Shown here: positions 32,983 to 41,602 of the stretch, in pieces
Layout of the letters: every line of letters starts with the position of its first letter
Numbering within the stretch: position 1 is the first letter of the stretch
Source: Billgrantia endophytica
Lineage (GTDB): Bacteria; Pseudomonadota; Gammaproteobacteria; Pseudomonadales; Halomonadaceae
Direction of reading: 5' to 3'
Assembly: GCF_002879615.1 (NCBI RefSeq)
Contig: NZ_PNRF01000048.1
Coordinates: 1 to 60,999, forward strand
Length of the DNA: 60,999 bases
The notes under the pieces: generated by a model
The model's input: the letters and a program-made list of their open reading frames with translations, nothing else
Told to the model about the DNA's origin: nothing
Databases searched by the model: none
Translations under genes and position numbers: made by a program

Positions 32983-34395
32983 TTACAGTACGGAAGGCAG
33001 CCAGGTGGCGAGTTGCGGGAAGATGGCCAGGGCCAACAGTACCCCGAGCTGCAGTATGATGAACGGTATCACCCCCCTGTAGATTGTCGACGTGGGTACC
33101 GAAGCCGGTGTGACGCCGCGGAGGTAGAAGAGGGCAAAGCCAAACGGCGGGGTCAGGAAGGAGGTCTGCAGGTTCACCGCTATCATGATGCCGAGCCAGA
33201 TGGGATCGACCCCCATCATCAGCAGCACCGGGCCGACGATAGGCACCACCACGAAGGTGATCTCGATGAAATCGAGGATGAAACCAAGCAGGAAGATCAC
33301 CACCATCACCACCAGGGTGGCCCCCACCACACCGCCGGGAAGTGCCTCGAACAACTCGGTGACCAGCTCCTCGCCTCCATAGGCGCGGAACACCAGCGAG
33401 AACAGCGCGGCACCGATCAGGATCAGGAACACCATGCTGGTGACCTGAGCGGTGGTGCGTACCACCTCGCTCAGCATGGTGAAGTCGAGGCGACGGCTGG
33501 CCAGTGCCAGCACCAGGGCACCGAAGGCGCCCACCGCAGAGGCTTCGGTGGGCGTGGCGAAGCCGCCCAGAATCGACCCCATGACGGCCACGATCAGAAG
33601 CACGGGTGGAATCAGCCCCTTGAGCAGCAGCGGCCAGATGCTGCCGGTGTGGCCGAGTTCACGCTTCAGTGCGTCTCGGTCGGCGGGCGGAGCGCTTTCC
33701 GGTTTTAGCCAGGCGGTGAAAATCAGGTAGGCGATGTAGGCCACCACCAGCAGCAGGCCCGGAATCACGGCACCGGCGAACAGGTCTCCCACGGAGACGG
33801 TCTTGGGGCTCCACACCCCCATCGCCAGCTGGGCGCGCTGATAGGCGTTTGACAGCACGTCACCGAGCAGTACCAGGGCGATGGAGGGCGGGATGATCTG
33901 TCCCAGCGTGCCGGTGGCGCAGATGCTGCCGGTGGCAAGTGCCGGTGAATAGCCCCGCTTCAGCATGGTGGGCAGCGACAGCAGGCCCATGGTCACCACG
34001 GTGGCGCCGACGATGCCGGTGGAGGCCGCCAGCAGCATGCCGACCAGGACCACTGAGATCCCCAGCCCTCCACGCAGTGAGCCGAACAGCAGTGCCATGG
34101 CGTCGAGCAGGGTCTCGGCGACCCGAGACTTCTCCAGCAGCACGCCCATCAGCACGAACAGCGGCACGGCCAGCAGGGTCGCATTGGTCATGATGCCGTA
34201 GAGACGGTTGGGCATGGCTCCCATCATGCGTGTCTCGAAGGGCACCGGCACACCCATCTGCAGCAACAGGTAGCCAAGGCCGGCAAAGATCAGCGCGGTG
34301 CCCGCCAGCGACAGAGCGACCGGATAACCCAGCATCAGCACCACACAGATGGAGAGGAACAGGAACAGTGGCATGAATTCCAGCAGAGCCTCCAC
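32983..34395 (-). CDS. TRAP transporter large permease (DctM)
   Basis: This 470-residue polytopic DctM protein has the family marks A-A-S-T-G-I-V-G-A-T-V near residue 115 and I-I-P-P-S-I-A-L near 158. It also has A-T-P-T-E-A-S-A-V near 265 and T-P-P-F-G-F-A-L near 420. Its extended length with a hydrophilic insert near 240 resembles the mannitol/chloroaromatic-type TRAP branch. The start is GTG at 34395, with GGGGAGG nine bases upstream; the open frame extends to 34419. It pairs with the DctQ gene one base upstream. No DctP binding protein is adjacent, so substrate is unknown. Confidence 0.88.
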   Translation of the reverse strand: MEALLEFMPLFLFLSICVVLMLGYPVALSLAGTALIFAGLGYLLLQMGVPVPFETRMMGAMPNRLYGIMTNATLLAVPLFVLMGVLLEKSRVAETLLDAMALLFGSLRGGLGISVVLVGMLLAASTGIVGATVVTMGLLSLPTMLKRGYSPALATGSICATGTLGQIIPPSIALVLLGDVLSNAYQRAQLAMGVWSPKTVSVGDLFAGAVIPGLLLVVAYIAYLIFTAWLKPESAPPADRDALKRELGHTGSIWPLLLKGLIPPVLLIVAVMGSILGGFATPTEASAVGAFGALVLALASRRLDFTMLSEVVRTTAQVTSMVFLILIGAALFSLVFRAYGGEELVTELFEALPGGVVGATLVVMVVIFLLGFILDFIEITFVVVPIVGPVLLMMGVDPIWLGIMIAVNLQTSFLTPPFGFALFYLRGVTPASVPTSTIYRGVIPFIILQLGVLLALAIFPQLATWLPSVL

Positions 34396-34396
34396 G

Positions 34397-34945
34397 TTAG
34401 AGTGCCTCCCCGTGGTCATGCGTATTGCCCGGCAGCTTACCGCGCAGTATCAGTACCTGTCGGATGGCTTGGGCAACGCCCTGGATCAGCAGCAGCAACA
34501 CCATCACCAGTATCAGTGTCTTGAGGAGATAGACAGCGGGGATACCACCATCCGGGGAGCGCTCGAGGATGGCCCAGCTGCTTCTCACGTAGCCGTAACC
34601 GCCGATGCCGATGAACAGCATGACCGGGAAAAGCAGGAAGAGCGTGCCGCACAGGTCGACCCAGGCGCGACCGCGATCGGAAAGCCTGCGATAGAAGATA
34701 TCGACTCGCACATGGCCGTCATGTCGCAATGTCCAGGCGGCCCCCAGCATGAACACGGCAGCGTGCATGTACATGACCGACTCTTGCATGACGGTGCTGT
34801 GGATGCTGAAGGCATAACGCATCACCACGATGGCGAACTGCACCACCATCATGACGATGACGAGCCAGGCAATGGAGCGACCCACGACCTCGGTGAAGCC
34901 GTCGAGCCAAGTGAGCAGGACCGGTTCACGGTTCGCAGTTGGCAT
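34397..34945 (-). CDS. TRAP transporter small permease (DctQ)
   Basis: This 182-residue protein has four helices (about 24-44, 60-76, 97-118 and 137-158). It has the DctQ loop R-H-D-G-H-V-R-V-D near residues 74-82 and a mid-helix M-Q-E-S-V-M-Y. It works with the DctM protein encoded directly downstream. The pair is an orphan in this window: the gene on the 5' side is an unrelated EEP-family enzyme. Confidence 0.87.
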   Translation of the reverse strand: MPTANREPVLLTWLDGFTEVVGRSIAWLVIVMMVVQFAIVVMRYAFSIHSTVMQESVMYMHAAVFMLGAAWTLRHDGHVRVDIFYRRLSDRGRAWVDLCGTLFLLFPVMLFIGIGGYGYVRSSWAILERSPDGGIPAVYLLKTLILVMVLLLLIQGVAQAIRQVLILRGKLPGNTHDHGEAL

Positions 34946-35078
34946 GGGGGGATTCTCGTCCAGAAAGAAGTAGGGGACGCATCATCGCCGATTCGACGCG
35001 ATGCGTCATCCCCGTGCCTCAACTCCCTGGGTCGAATCCGTCATCCAGGCAGGGAAGCGGGTGCATGTGGCAGGAACG

Positions 35079-35930
35079 CTAACGGGTCTGGTGCTTGAGC
35101 AGAGCGGTGAGGTTCTGGAGGCAGGCCGCCGGCAGTGCCACATCCACGGCAATCGGCAGATGGTCGGAAAACAGGTGATCGAGCACGCGGACGTCCCGGG
35201 CCACCAGGGAACTGGAGATCAGGATGTGATCCAGGGCGCGGCGCGGTTGCCAGGAAGGGTAGCTGAGCAGTGGGCGCACCGGGTGCAGCGGCAGGGAAGC
35301 ACAGAACCGGGAGTGAGTGTGCAACTGGTCCGGCGTGCAGTTGAGATCGCCCATGACGACCACATGGCGCAGCGGCTGGATGATCTCGCTGAGGTAGTCG
35401 AGTTGGCGGATTCGACCGCGGTGGCTCAGGGCCAGGTGGGCGACGAAGAGGTGCAGGGCATCGGGGCCATCGCCGTAGCGGGCATGAATGGCGCCTCGGC
35501 CAGGCAGCGTACCCGGCAGTCGATGCTCCTCGATCTGGGATGGTGTCAGGCGCGAGAGCAGCCCGTTGCTGTGCTGGGCGAAGCGGCCAAGGTTGCGGTT
35601 GAGCTGCTGGAAATGGTGTGGAAACCCGCCTCGGGTGGCCAGGTATTCGACCTGGTTGATATGGCTCGATCGGAAACTGCCACCATCGACCTCCTGGAGG
35701 CCCACGATATCGAACCGCCCCAGGACGTCGCTGACCATGTCCAGGCGGTGCCTGCGCTTGGGGTGCGGCAGCAGGTGCTGCCAGCTCCGGGTCAGATAGT
35801 GATGATAGGCCGACGTCTGGATTCCCACCTGCATGTTGAAGGTGAGCAGCTTGAGGTGCCCACCTTCCAGGGTGGGCGTCCTGGCGTCGGCCAGGTGTGA
35901 CAGTTCAGTCTGCACGGCTTCGGTCTGCAC
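35079..35930 (-). CDS. Endonuclease/exonuclease/phosphatase family protein
   Basis: This is a 283-residue EEP-fold hydrolase. L-L-T-F-N-M-Q is near residue 28, L-Q-E-V-D-G (metal-binding Glu) near 77-82, M-G-D-L-N-C near 193-198 and the C-terminal S-D-H-L-P-I (catalytic Asp-His) near 255-260. Targets could be DNA, phosphodiesters or phospholipids. The likely start is GTG at 35930, only three bases after the dsbA stop, so it is co-transcribed with dsbA, an arrangement I recall from other gammaproteobacteria. Confidence 0.87.
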   Translation of the reverse strand: MQTEAVQTELSHLADARTPTLEGGHLKLLTFNMQVGIQTSAYHHYLTRSWQHLLPHPKRRHRLDMVSDVLGRFDIVGLQEVDGGSFRSSHINQVEYLATRGGFPHHFQQLNRNLGRFAQHSNGLLSRLTPSQIEEHRLPGTLPGRGAIHARYGDGPDALHLFVAHLALSHRGRIRQLDYLSEIIQPLRHVVVMGDLNCTPDQLHTHSRFCASLPLHPVRPLLSYPSWQPRRALDHILISSSLVARDVRVLDHLFSDHLPIAVDVALPAACLQNLTALLKHQTR

Positions 35931-35933
35931 GGT

Positions 35934-36584
35934 TCAGTCTTCGCGCTCCTGGCGCACCTTCTCGATCAGGGCATCGGCGATCTGTGGCATGTTTTGCAGG
36001 CTGCCGGCACTGCTGGGCGTCACCAGGTAACGGCCATCCACGACCAGGGCCGGGACCCCCATCAGGCGCATGGCGCGCATGCGGGAGTGGGCCTGGTTGA
36101 CCTGGGACTTGACGGCGAAGGCATCCATGGCCTGGCGGGCCTCGTCTTCGCTGACACCATAGTCGCTGAAGAAGGACGCGATGCTGTCGGGATCGGTCAG
36201 CCTCTGGCCGTTCGCATGGATGGCTTCGAAGATATCGGCGTGAGCCTCTTCGCGAATGCCCAGCTCCTCGGCCGCATAGAAGACCGCCGCATGGGTGTTC
36301 CAGTCGCCGCCCATGGTGGCCGGCAGGTGCACCACGCTGACATCGTCTCCCAGCGTTTCGTACCAGTCGGCGACGGGGCCCTGCAGGTTGTAGCAATGGG
36401 GGCAGCCGTACCAGAAGGCTTCGGTCACCTCGATCTGACCATCGTCGACGCGGGTCTCGACGGGCTCGGGAAGCACCTCGTAGTGCTGCCCTTCCACCAG
36501 CGTGGCGGCCGAGGCGAGCGTCGATAGGCCGAAGCCTGCCAGGGCAAGCAGTGCGGTCTTGAGGATGAGGGGGGACTTGAACAT
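35934..36584 (-). CDS. dsbA: Thiol:disulfide interchange protein DsbA
   Basis: This is a 216-residue periplasmic oxidase. The signal peptide ends A-S-A near residue 24. The active site is C-P-H-C (about 60-63), preceded by F-W-Y-G. The cis-Pro loop G-V-P-A-L is near 171. It introduces disulfides into exported proteins. AAGGAG stands before the ATG at 36584. It lies downstream of cytochrome c4 with a hairpin between, and upstream of the EEP gene. Confidence 0.95.
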   Translation of the reverse strand: MFKSPLILKTALLALAGFGLSTLASAATLVEGQHYEVLPEPVETRVDDGQIEVTEAFWYGCPHCYNLQGPVADWYETLGDDVSVVHLPATMGGDWNTHAAVFYAAEELGIREEAHADIFEAIHANGQRLTDPDSIASFFSDYGVSEDEARQAMDAFAVKSQVNQAHSRMRAMRLMGVPALVVDGRYLVTPSSAGSLQNMPQIADALIEKVRQERED

Positions 36585-36694
36585 GCGAGATTCACTCCTT
36601 GGAGGGCCGGGTACGCTTGGCGGTACCGTCGGTTGCGTCGACAACTTGGAGCGCGCCGGCAAGCCAGGGTTCCCGGCTGCTGCCCGATAATGGC

Positions 36695-36717
36695 GAAGGC
36701 GGCCATCGGCCGCCTTC
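36695..36717 (-). terminator. Hairpin between cytochrome c4 and dsbA
   Basis: GAAGGCGGCC and GGCCGCCTTC are perfect 10-bp arms with a 3-base loop, 90 bp after the cytochrome c4 stop. There is no strong T-run. It could end or attenuate the cytochrome transcript ahead of dsbA. Confidence 0.5.
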
Positions 36718-36807
36718 CGGTTCGGCCGATGGCCGGCATGCGCTGCAGGCCAGGCGGTACACGGTTGTCTGAAAATGTCGCTCGCTCGTCGGTTTTTCGG
36801 GCAAGGC

Positions 36808-37428
36808 TTAGTGCAGGCCGAGAATGTAGTTGGCCACGGCTTCCATGTCGGCATCGCTCATCTTGGCGGCGATGTCGCCCATCATGTTGCCGGGGTCGTT
36901 GACCCGCTCGCCCGAGGCGAAATCCTGCAGGGTAGCGACGGTATATTCGGCGAACTGGCCGGACAGGGCCGGATAGAGAGCGGTGTGAATACCCTCGCCT
37001 GTGGGGCCATGGCAAGCGGCGCATGCCGGGATGCCCTTGGCCATGTCGCCGGCGCGGTAGAGCTCCTGGCCACGGGCGATCAGTTGCTCGTCAGGGTCGG
37101 CCTGGCCGATGTTGGCATCCTGTTCGGCATAGTAGGCCGCCACGTCCCAGGCATCCTGGTCGGAAAAGTCATCCACCTGGCCAACCATTTCAGGCACCAG
37201 GCGATCACCGTCGCGAATTTCCATGATCTGCTTGGCCGTATAGGACATCTGCTGGCCTGCCAAGTGCGGGAAAGCGCCGGATGGGCTGATGCCGCTTTCT
37301 CCATGACAGGCGGCGCAGGTCTGTGCCAGCTCGCGTCCGGCTGCCGCATCGGCATCCGCTTCCAGGTCCGCGTGGGCGGCGCCAACGGCGCCCATGGTCA
37401 GTGCCAGGCTTGCCAGTAACTTTCTCAT
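36808..37428 (-). CDS. Cytochrome c4 (di-heme)
   Basis: This 206-residue exported protein has a signal peptide ending A-H-A (about residue 20) and two heme c sites, C-A-A-C-H near 38-42 and C-A-A-C-H near 136-140. Each domain has a downstream Met ligand candidate (M-S-Y in domain 1, N-M-M-G in domain 2). Cytochrome c4 carries electrons in the periplasm to terminal oxidases. It is divergent from engB, the usual order in pseudomonads and relatives. Confidence 0.93.
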   Translation of the reverse strand: MRKLLASLALTMGAVGAAHADLEADADAAAGRELAQTCAACHGESGISPSGAFPHLAGQQMSYTAKQIMEIRDGDRLVPEMVGQVDDFSDQDAWDVAAYYAEQDANIGQADPDEQLIARGQELYRAGDMAKGIPACAACHGPTGEGIHTALYPALSGQFAEYTVATLQDFASGERVNDPGNMMGDIAAKMSDADMEAVANYILGLH

Positions 37429-37689
37429 CGCAGTTTCACTATGCCGTTGTGTTGTTTACCGGTACGCATCCTGGGTGCTCCGGGCCCCGCAGGTTCCAGG
37501 CCGGGTTTGCCCCGCTGCCCGAAGCGCCGACTGCATCGGTCGCTGCCGGCAAGAGCACGGTGGTACACTAGCGCGCCCAGGTCGCAGAGAAAAGACACCG
37601 CATTATAACGAATCAAGCCCGCCTCGGGAATGCAGGCCAAGAACCCGGTGGCGGGGCGCTCTTACTACTTTCGGCAGGATCTCGTTGCC

Positions 37690-38322
37690 ATGTCCCGACT
37701 CAGCCAGTCCCAATCGCTCAACTACCAGACCGCGCGCTTCATGATCAGCGCGCCGACGCTTGCCCAGTGCCCTCCGGATGACGGCGCCGAGGTGGCCTTT
37801 GCCGGTCGTTCCAATGCCGGCAAGTCAAGCGCAATCAATACACTGACTCGGCAGAAAGCGCTGGCGAGAACCTCGCGTACCCCGGGGCGCACCCAACTGA
37901 TCAACCACTTCTCGCTGGGTGACGACACCTCCCGGCGCCTGGTGGACCTGCCCGGCTATGGCTTTGCCAAGGTGCCGGAAGAGGTCAAGCGTGAATGGCA
38001 GCGACACCTGGCGGAGTACCTGCGCGGGCGCCGTTCGTTGAAAGGTGTGGTGCTGGTGATGGACGTTCGCCATCCCCTCACCGAATTCGACCAGACATTG
38101 CTGGGCTGGGCCGACGATCAGGACATGCCGGTGCACATCCTGCTGACCAAGGCGGACAAGCTGAAGTCCGGTGCGGCCAAGCAGGCGCTGCAACAGGTGC
38201 GCCAACGGCTGCAGGAGTGGGAAGACCTGGTGACGATCCAGCTCTTCTCGTCGCTGAAGCGTGAGGGCGTCGATGAGGCCAGCGCGCGTCTCGATGCCTG
38301 GCTGGCGACCGAACCGGGGTAG
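37690..38322 (+). CDS. engB: Ribosome biogenesis GTPase YihA/EngB
   Basis: This is a 210-residue cytoplasmic GTPase needed for 50S ribosome assembly. Motifs: G1 G-R-S-N-A-G-K-S-S (about 39-47), G2 region R-T-P-G-R-T (about 64-69), G3 D-L-P-G-Y-G (about 86-91) and G4 T-K-A-D (about 154-157). An in-frame ATG 60 bp upstream exists, but the start at 37690 fits the family. It converges on the yigB gene, with only 21 bp between stops. Confidence 0.94.
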   Translation: MSRLSQSQSLNYQTARFMISAPTLAQCPPDDGAEVAFAGRSNAGKSSAINTLTRQKALARTSRTPGRTQLINHFSLGDDTSRRLVDLPGYGFAKVPEEVKREWQRHLAEYLRGRRSLKGVVLVMDVRHPLTEFDQTLLGWADDQDMPVHILLTKADKLKSGAAKQALQQVRQRLQEWEDLVTIQLFSSLKREGVDEASARLDAWLATEPG

Positions 38323-38343
38323 ATCGCCGCCTCGCTCACCGTA

Positions 38344-39102
38344 TCAGTCACGCCCCGTGCCGGCCAGCCGGTGCAGCAGGCCGGGCAGTTCCCGTACGTG
38401 GTTCAGTCGGTGAATGCCGGCCGGCAGGGCCATATCGTCGATATGAGGGGAGATCCAGGCGACCTGCATCCCCAGCCGGCGAGCCGGTTCCACGTCCTCA
38501 CGCCAGGAGTCGCCCACGTGCAGGGCCCGGGAGGGCGGCGTGCCGAGCCGAGACAGGGCGGCCAGGAAGGGCCGTGCATCCGGTTTGGGGGCGAATAGCT
38601 CACCAGCGGCGATGGCCACCGGGAAGTGATGGCTCAGTGCCAGTCGACGAACATCCACGTTGCCGTTGGTGATGCTGGCCAGCCGGTAGTACCGGCCCAG
38701 TTCCGACAGCAGCGGCTCGACTTCCGGGTGGGGAGCGACCCGATGTCGCAGGGTCATGAAGCGCGACATGGCGGCGCTGGTCCACAGCCAGGCGGCCGAG
38801 TCATTCAGTCCATAGTCCCGCAGCAGCGCCAGCAGGGCCCGCTCCCTCAGCCAGGTGAAATCCCCGCGTCGAAGCGGGTTGGCGGCGGCCAGTTCACGCC
38901 GTCGGTCGGCGAAGGTCTCCAGCGGAAAATGCTCGGCGAAGCGCCGTATCGGGGCATTCCCGCGACTGCGCTGCCACTTCTCCAGTGCCTCGTCGAGCCA
39001 GTTGTAGTGGCCGGTCTCGGTATCGACCATCACCTGATGGTTGTCCCACAAGGTGTCGTCGAGGTCGAAGGTCAGGGCCTGGAGCCGTCTCGTTGCGCTC
39101 AT
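38344..39102 (-). CDS. yigB: HAD family hydrolase, YigB-like
   Basis: This is a 252-residue HAD phosphatase. Motif I is F-D-L-D-D-T-L-W (about 10-17). Motif II is in S-I-T-N-G-N near 130. The motif III Lys is in F-A-P-K-P-D, and motif IV is G-D-S near 187. In E. coli, YigB dephosphorylates FMN for flavin synthesis, and its gene follows xerC as here. The start codon is 5 bp past the xerC stop, so it is the last gene of the operon. Confidence 0.88.
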   Translation of the reverse strand: MSATRRLQALTFDLDDTLWDNHQVMVDTETGHYNWLDEALEKWQRSRGNAPIRRFAEHFPLETFADRRRELAAANPLRRGDFTWLRERALLALLRDYGLNDSAAWLWTSAAMSRFMTLRHRVAPHPEVEPLLSELGRYYRLASITNGNVDVRRLALSHHFPVAIAAGELFAPKPDARPFLAALSRLGTPPSRALHVGDSWREDVEPARRLGMQVAWISPHIDDMALPAGIHRLNHVRELPGLLHRLAGTGRD

Positions 39103-39107
39103 CTCGG

Positions 39108-40019
39108 TCACTTCCCGGACGGTTCGGGGCGTCGGCGTGCTCGGGGGTGGGCCGCGTCGTAGGTGGCGGCCAGGTGTTGCCAGTCCAGCTTGGTGTAGAC
39201 CTGGGTGGTGGACAGGTTGGCGTGACCCAGCAGCTCCTGGACGGCACGCAGATCCTGGCTCGACTCCAGCAGGTGGCTGGCGAAGGAGTGACGCAGCCGG
39301 TGCGGATGAAGGTGCTCCGGCAGGCCTCGGTGCCGAGCCAGCTCTGCCAGTCGTTTCTGGATGGCGCGATGCCCCAGGCGGGAGCCGCGAGCGCCCACGA
39401 AAAGCGCCGTCTCCCCGGCGTCCGCCAGCGCGGGGCGCAGTGCCAGCCACAGGTCGAGCGAGCGTCGCGCACTACCGCCAACCGGAACCTGGCGGGGCTT
39501 GCTGCCCTTGCCCATCACCCTGACCCGGCGCGGCTGCAGGTCGGCCAGGTCGAGGCCGGCCAACTCGGCCAGCCGCAGCCCGCTGGAGTAGAAGAGTTCC
39601 AGCATGGCCTGGTCGCGGGTGGCCAGCGGCGAACCGTCATGAGGGGTATCGAGCAGGTGCGCCAGTTGGTCCACATCCAGCGGCTTGGGCAGATGGGCGG
39701 GTTGACGCGGGGTCGATACCAGCTCGGCGGGGTTGTGCCCGAGAAGCCCGGCTTTCACCAGATGATTGGCAAAGTGTGATGCGGCGGCCCGCCGCCGGGC
39801 CAGGCTGCGCGGGGACAGCCCCCGGGCTCGCTCGGCCCCCAGGAAGCGGCGCATCAGGCTGGTCTGCAGCGCGGCGCCATCCTCGATGCCCCGCTCTTCC
39901 AGAAACAGGGCCAAGGCCAGCAGATCCTGCCGATAGGCCGTCACGGTGGCGGGGCTCGCGGTACGCGCCAGTTCGCTCAGGCAGTCATCGAGCTGGCGCC
40001 GCAGGGCGGTCTCAGCCAT
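39108..40019 (-). CDS. xerC: Tyrosine recombinase XerC
   Basis: This is a 303-residue site-specific recombinase that resolves chromosome dimers at dif with XerD. It has an N-terminal SAM-like core-binding domain (about 1-90). The catalytic residues are Arg in S-G-L-R-L-A-E-L (about 148), Lys in G-K-G-S-K, His/Arg in H-R-L-R-H (about 240-244), His in L-G-H-A-N (about 266) and the Tyr nucleophile in Q-V-Y-T (about 276). It overlaps the DUF484 gene by 8 bp. Confidence 0.95.
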   Translation of the reverse strand: MAETALRRQLDDCLSELARTASPATVTAYRQDLLALALFLEERGIEDGAALQTSLMRRFLGAERARGLSPRSLARRRAAASHFANHLVKAGLLGHNPAELVSTPRQPAHLPKPLDVDQLAHLLDTPHDGSPLATRDQAMLELFYSSGLRLAELAGLDLADLQPRRVRVMGKGSKPRQVPVGGSARRSLDLWLALRPALADAGETALFVGARGSRLGHRAIQKRLAELARHRGLPEHLHPHRLRHSFASHLLESSQDLRAVQELLGHANLSTTQVYTKLDWQHLAATYDAAHPRARRRPEPSGK

Positions 40020-40731
40020 GGGGCGAGGGGCTCAGGCTCATCAGCAGACGTGCCAGCACATCGCTGAGGTACTCGGTGAACAGGGTATCCATGCTGGCGC
40101 GGAAATGATCGGGATCGGGGCTGGCAAGGACCAGGTAGCCCATCGGTTCGCCCAGCGTCAGGCGGGCCAATACGCAGGAGCCGGCCTGTCGCGGTGCTTT
40201 CGCATGGGGCAGCAGACGGCTCCAGTCAGTGGGCGTCAGCCGGGTGCAGCGACTGGTGCGCCCGTCGAGCAGGGCCGCCAGACGCACGCCGGCATGGTCA
40301 TCCAGCACCTGCCTGGGCGCCTGGGGAGGCAATGGCTCATGGTTGGTGAGCTCGGACGGACACCACAACGCCACCGCCGGGGTCTGGAAGTGTTCGGCCA
40401 TCTGGGTGGCCAGTGCCTGGCCCAGGGCGTCGGCATCCTCGGCTTCCAGCAGCGCAAGCACCAGTCCGCGGGTGCGACGGAACTGGGACTCGTTATGGCG
40501 AGCCGACTCCAGCAGCTGTTCCAGCCGCCATTCGGCCTGCTCGGCACGTCGGCGAAGGTCGTACACCAGGCGCTCCAGCAACGACGTGGTGCCCTGTGCT
40601 TCGGGGTGCGGCACCTTGAGCTGTTGCAGCAACCCCTCGCGGCCGACGAAGAAGTCAGGATGGCGTGCCAGCCATTCGGCGACTCGGTCCGGGTCCAGGG
40701 TCTTGCGCGGTTCGGGGACGGCTCGGGTCAT
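40012..40731 (-). CDS. DUF484 family protein (YigA-like)
   Basis: This 239-residue protein has the DUF484 hallmarks. The N-terminal A-E-W-L-A-R-H-P-D-F-F is near residue 16-26. A coiled-coil region is near 50-75, and a GAF-like domain follows with G-S-C-V-L-A-R-L near 180. Function is unknown. The dapF-DUF484-xerC-yigB order is conserved in gammaproteobacteria, which supports the call. Confidence 0.9.
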   Translation of the reverse strand: MTRAVPEPRKTLDPDRVAEWLARHPDFFVGREGLLQQLKVPHPEAQGTTSLLERLVYDLRRRAEQAEWRLEQLLESARHNESQFRRTRGLVLALLEAEDADALGQALATQMAEHFQTPAVALWCPSELTNHEPLPPQAPRQVLDDHAGVRLAALLDGRTSRCTRLTPTDWSRLLPHAKAPRQAGSCVLARLTLGEPMGYLVLASPDPDHFRASMDTLFTEYLSDVLARLLMSLSPSPHG

Positions 40732-40768
40732 GCAGGACTCCTTGTTGTTGGGACATCAGCCGGCTCTG

Positions 40769-41602
40769 TCAGGACAGGGCGACTCGACCGTCGAAGACAC
40801 GCTCGGCAGGACCGGTCATACGCAGCGAGGCGTTGTCACCTGCCCATTCGATACGCAGGTCACCACCGCGCAGATGGACCGTGACGGGGCTTTCCAGCAG
40901 CCCCTGACGAATACCGCAGGCCACGGCGGCACAGGCGCCCGTGCCACAGGCCAGGGTTTCGCCGCTGCCGCGCTCATGGACCCTGAGTCGGATGTCGTGG
41001 GGCGACACTACCTGCATGAAGCCTACATTGACTCGCCGTGGAAAGCGCGGGTGATGCTCGATCGCCGGACCGAGTCGCTCCACCGGCGCCCGATCCACAT
41101 CATCGACCCGCAGTACCGCATGGGGGTTGCCCATGGACACCGCACCGATCTCGAGAGACTCGCCGTCCACCTCGAGCCCATGACGTAAACGGTCTTCATC
41201 GGCCTTGAAGGGCAGCGCATCGGGGGTAAAGCGCGGCGCACCCATGTCCACGGTGACCTGCCCATCATCCTCCACCAGCAGCGTCAGCGGGCCGCCACTG
41301 GTTTCCACCCGTATCTCGTGCTTGTGCGTCAAGCGCTGGTCGCGCACGAAGCGGGCGAAGCAGCGGGCGCCGTTACCGCAGTTTTCCACCTCGCTGCCGT
41401 CGGCGTTGAATATCCGGTAGCAAAAGTCCATGTCGGGATCGCGGGGGGGCTCGACGATCAGGAGTTGGTCGAAGCCCACGCCGAAGCGACGGTCGGCCAG
41501 TTGGCGGATCTGCTCGTCGCGCAGCCTGGCCCGCTGGGTGACCAGATCGATCACCATGAAATCATTGCCGAGGCCATGCATCTTGGTGAAGTGCAGCAGC
41601 AT
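40769..41602 (-). CDS. dapF: Diaminopimelate epimerase
   Basis: This is a 277-residue enzyme converting LL- to meso-diaminopimelate for lysine and peptidoglycan. Both catalytic Cys motifs are intact: N-C-G-N-G-A-R-C (about 73-80) and L-A-C-G-T-G-A-C (about 216-223). The N-terminal F-T-K-M-H-G-L-G-N-D-F is typical. The start shares one base with the lysA stop, so expression is coupled. Confidence 0.96.
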   Translation of the reverse strand: MLLHFTKMHGLGNDFMVIDLVTQRARLRDEQIRQLADRRFGVGFDQLLIVEPPRDPDMDFCYRIFNADGSEVENCGNGARCFARFVRDQRLTHKHEIRVETSGGPLTLLVEDDGQVTVDMGAPRFTPDALPFKADEDRLRHGLEVDGESLEIGAVSMGNPHAVLRVDDVDRAPVERLGPAIEHHPRFPRRVNVGFMQVVSPHDIRLRVHERGSGETLACGTGACAAVACGIRQGLLESPVTVHLRGGDLRIEWAGDNASLRMTGPAERVFDGRVALS

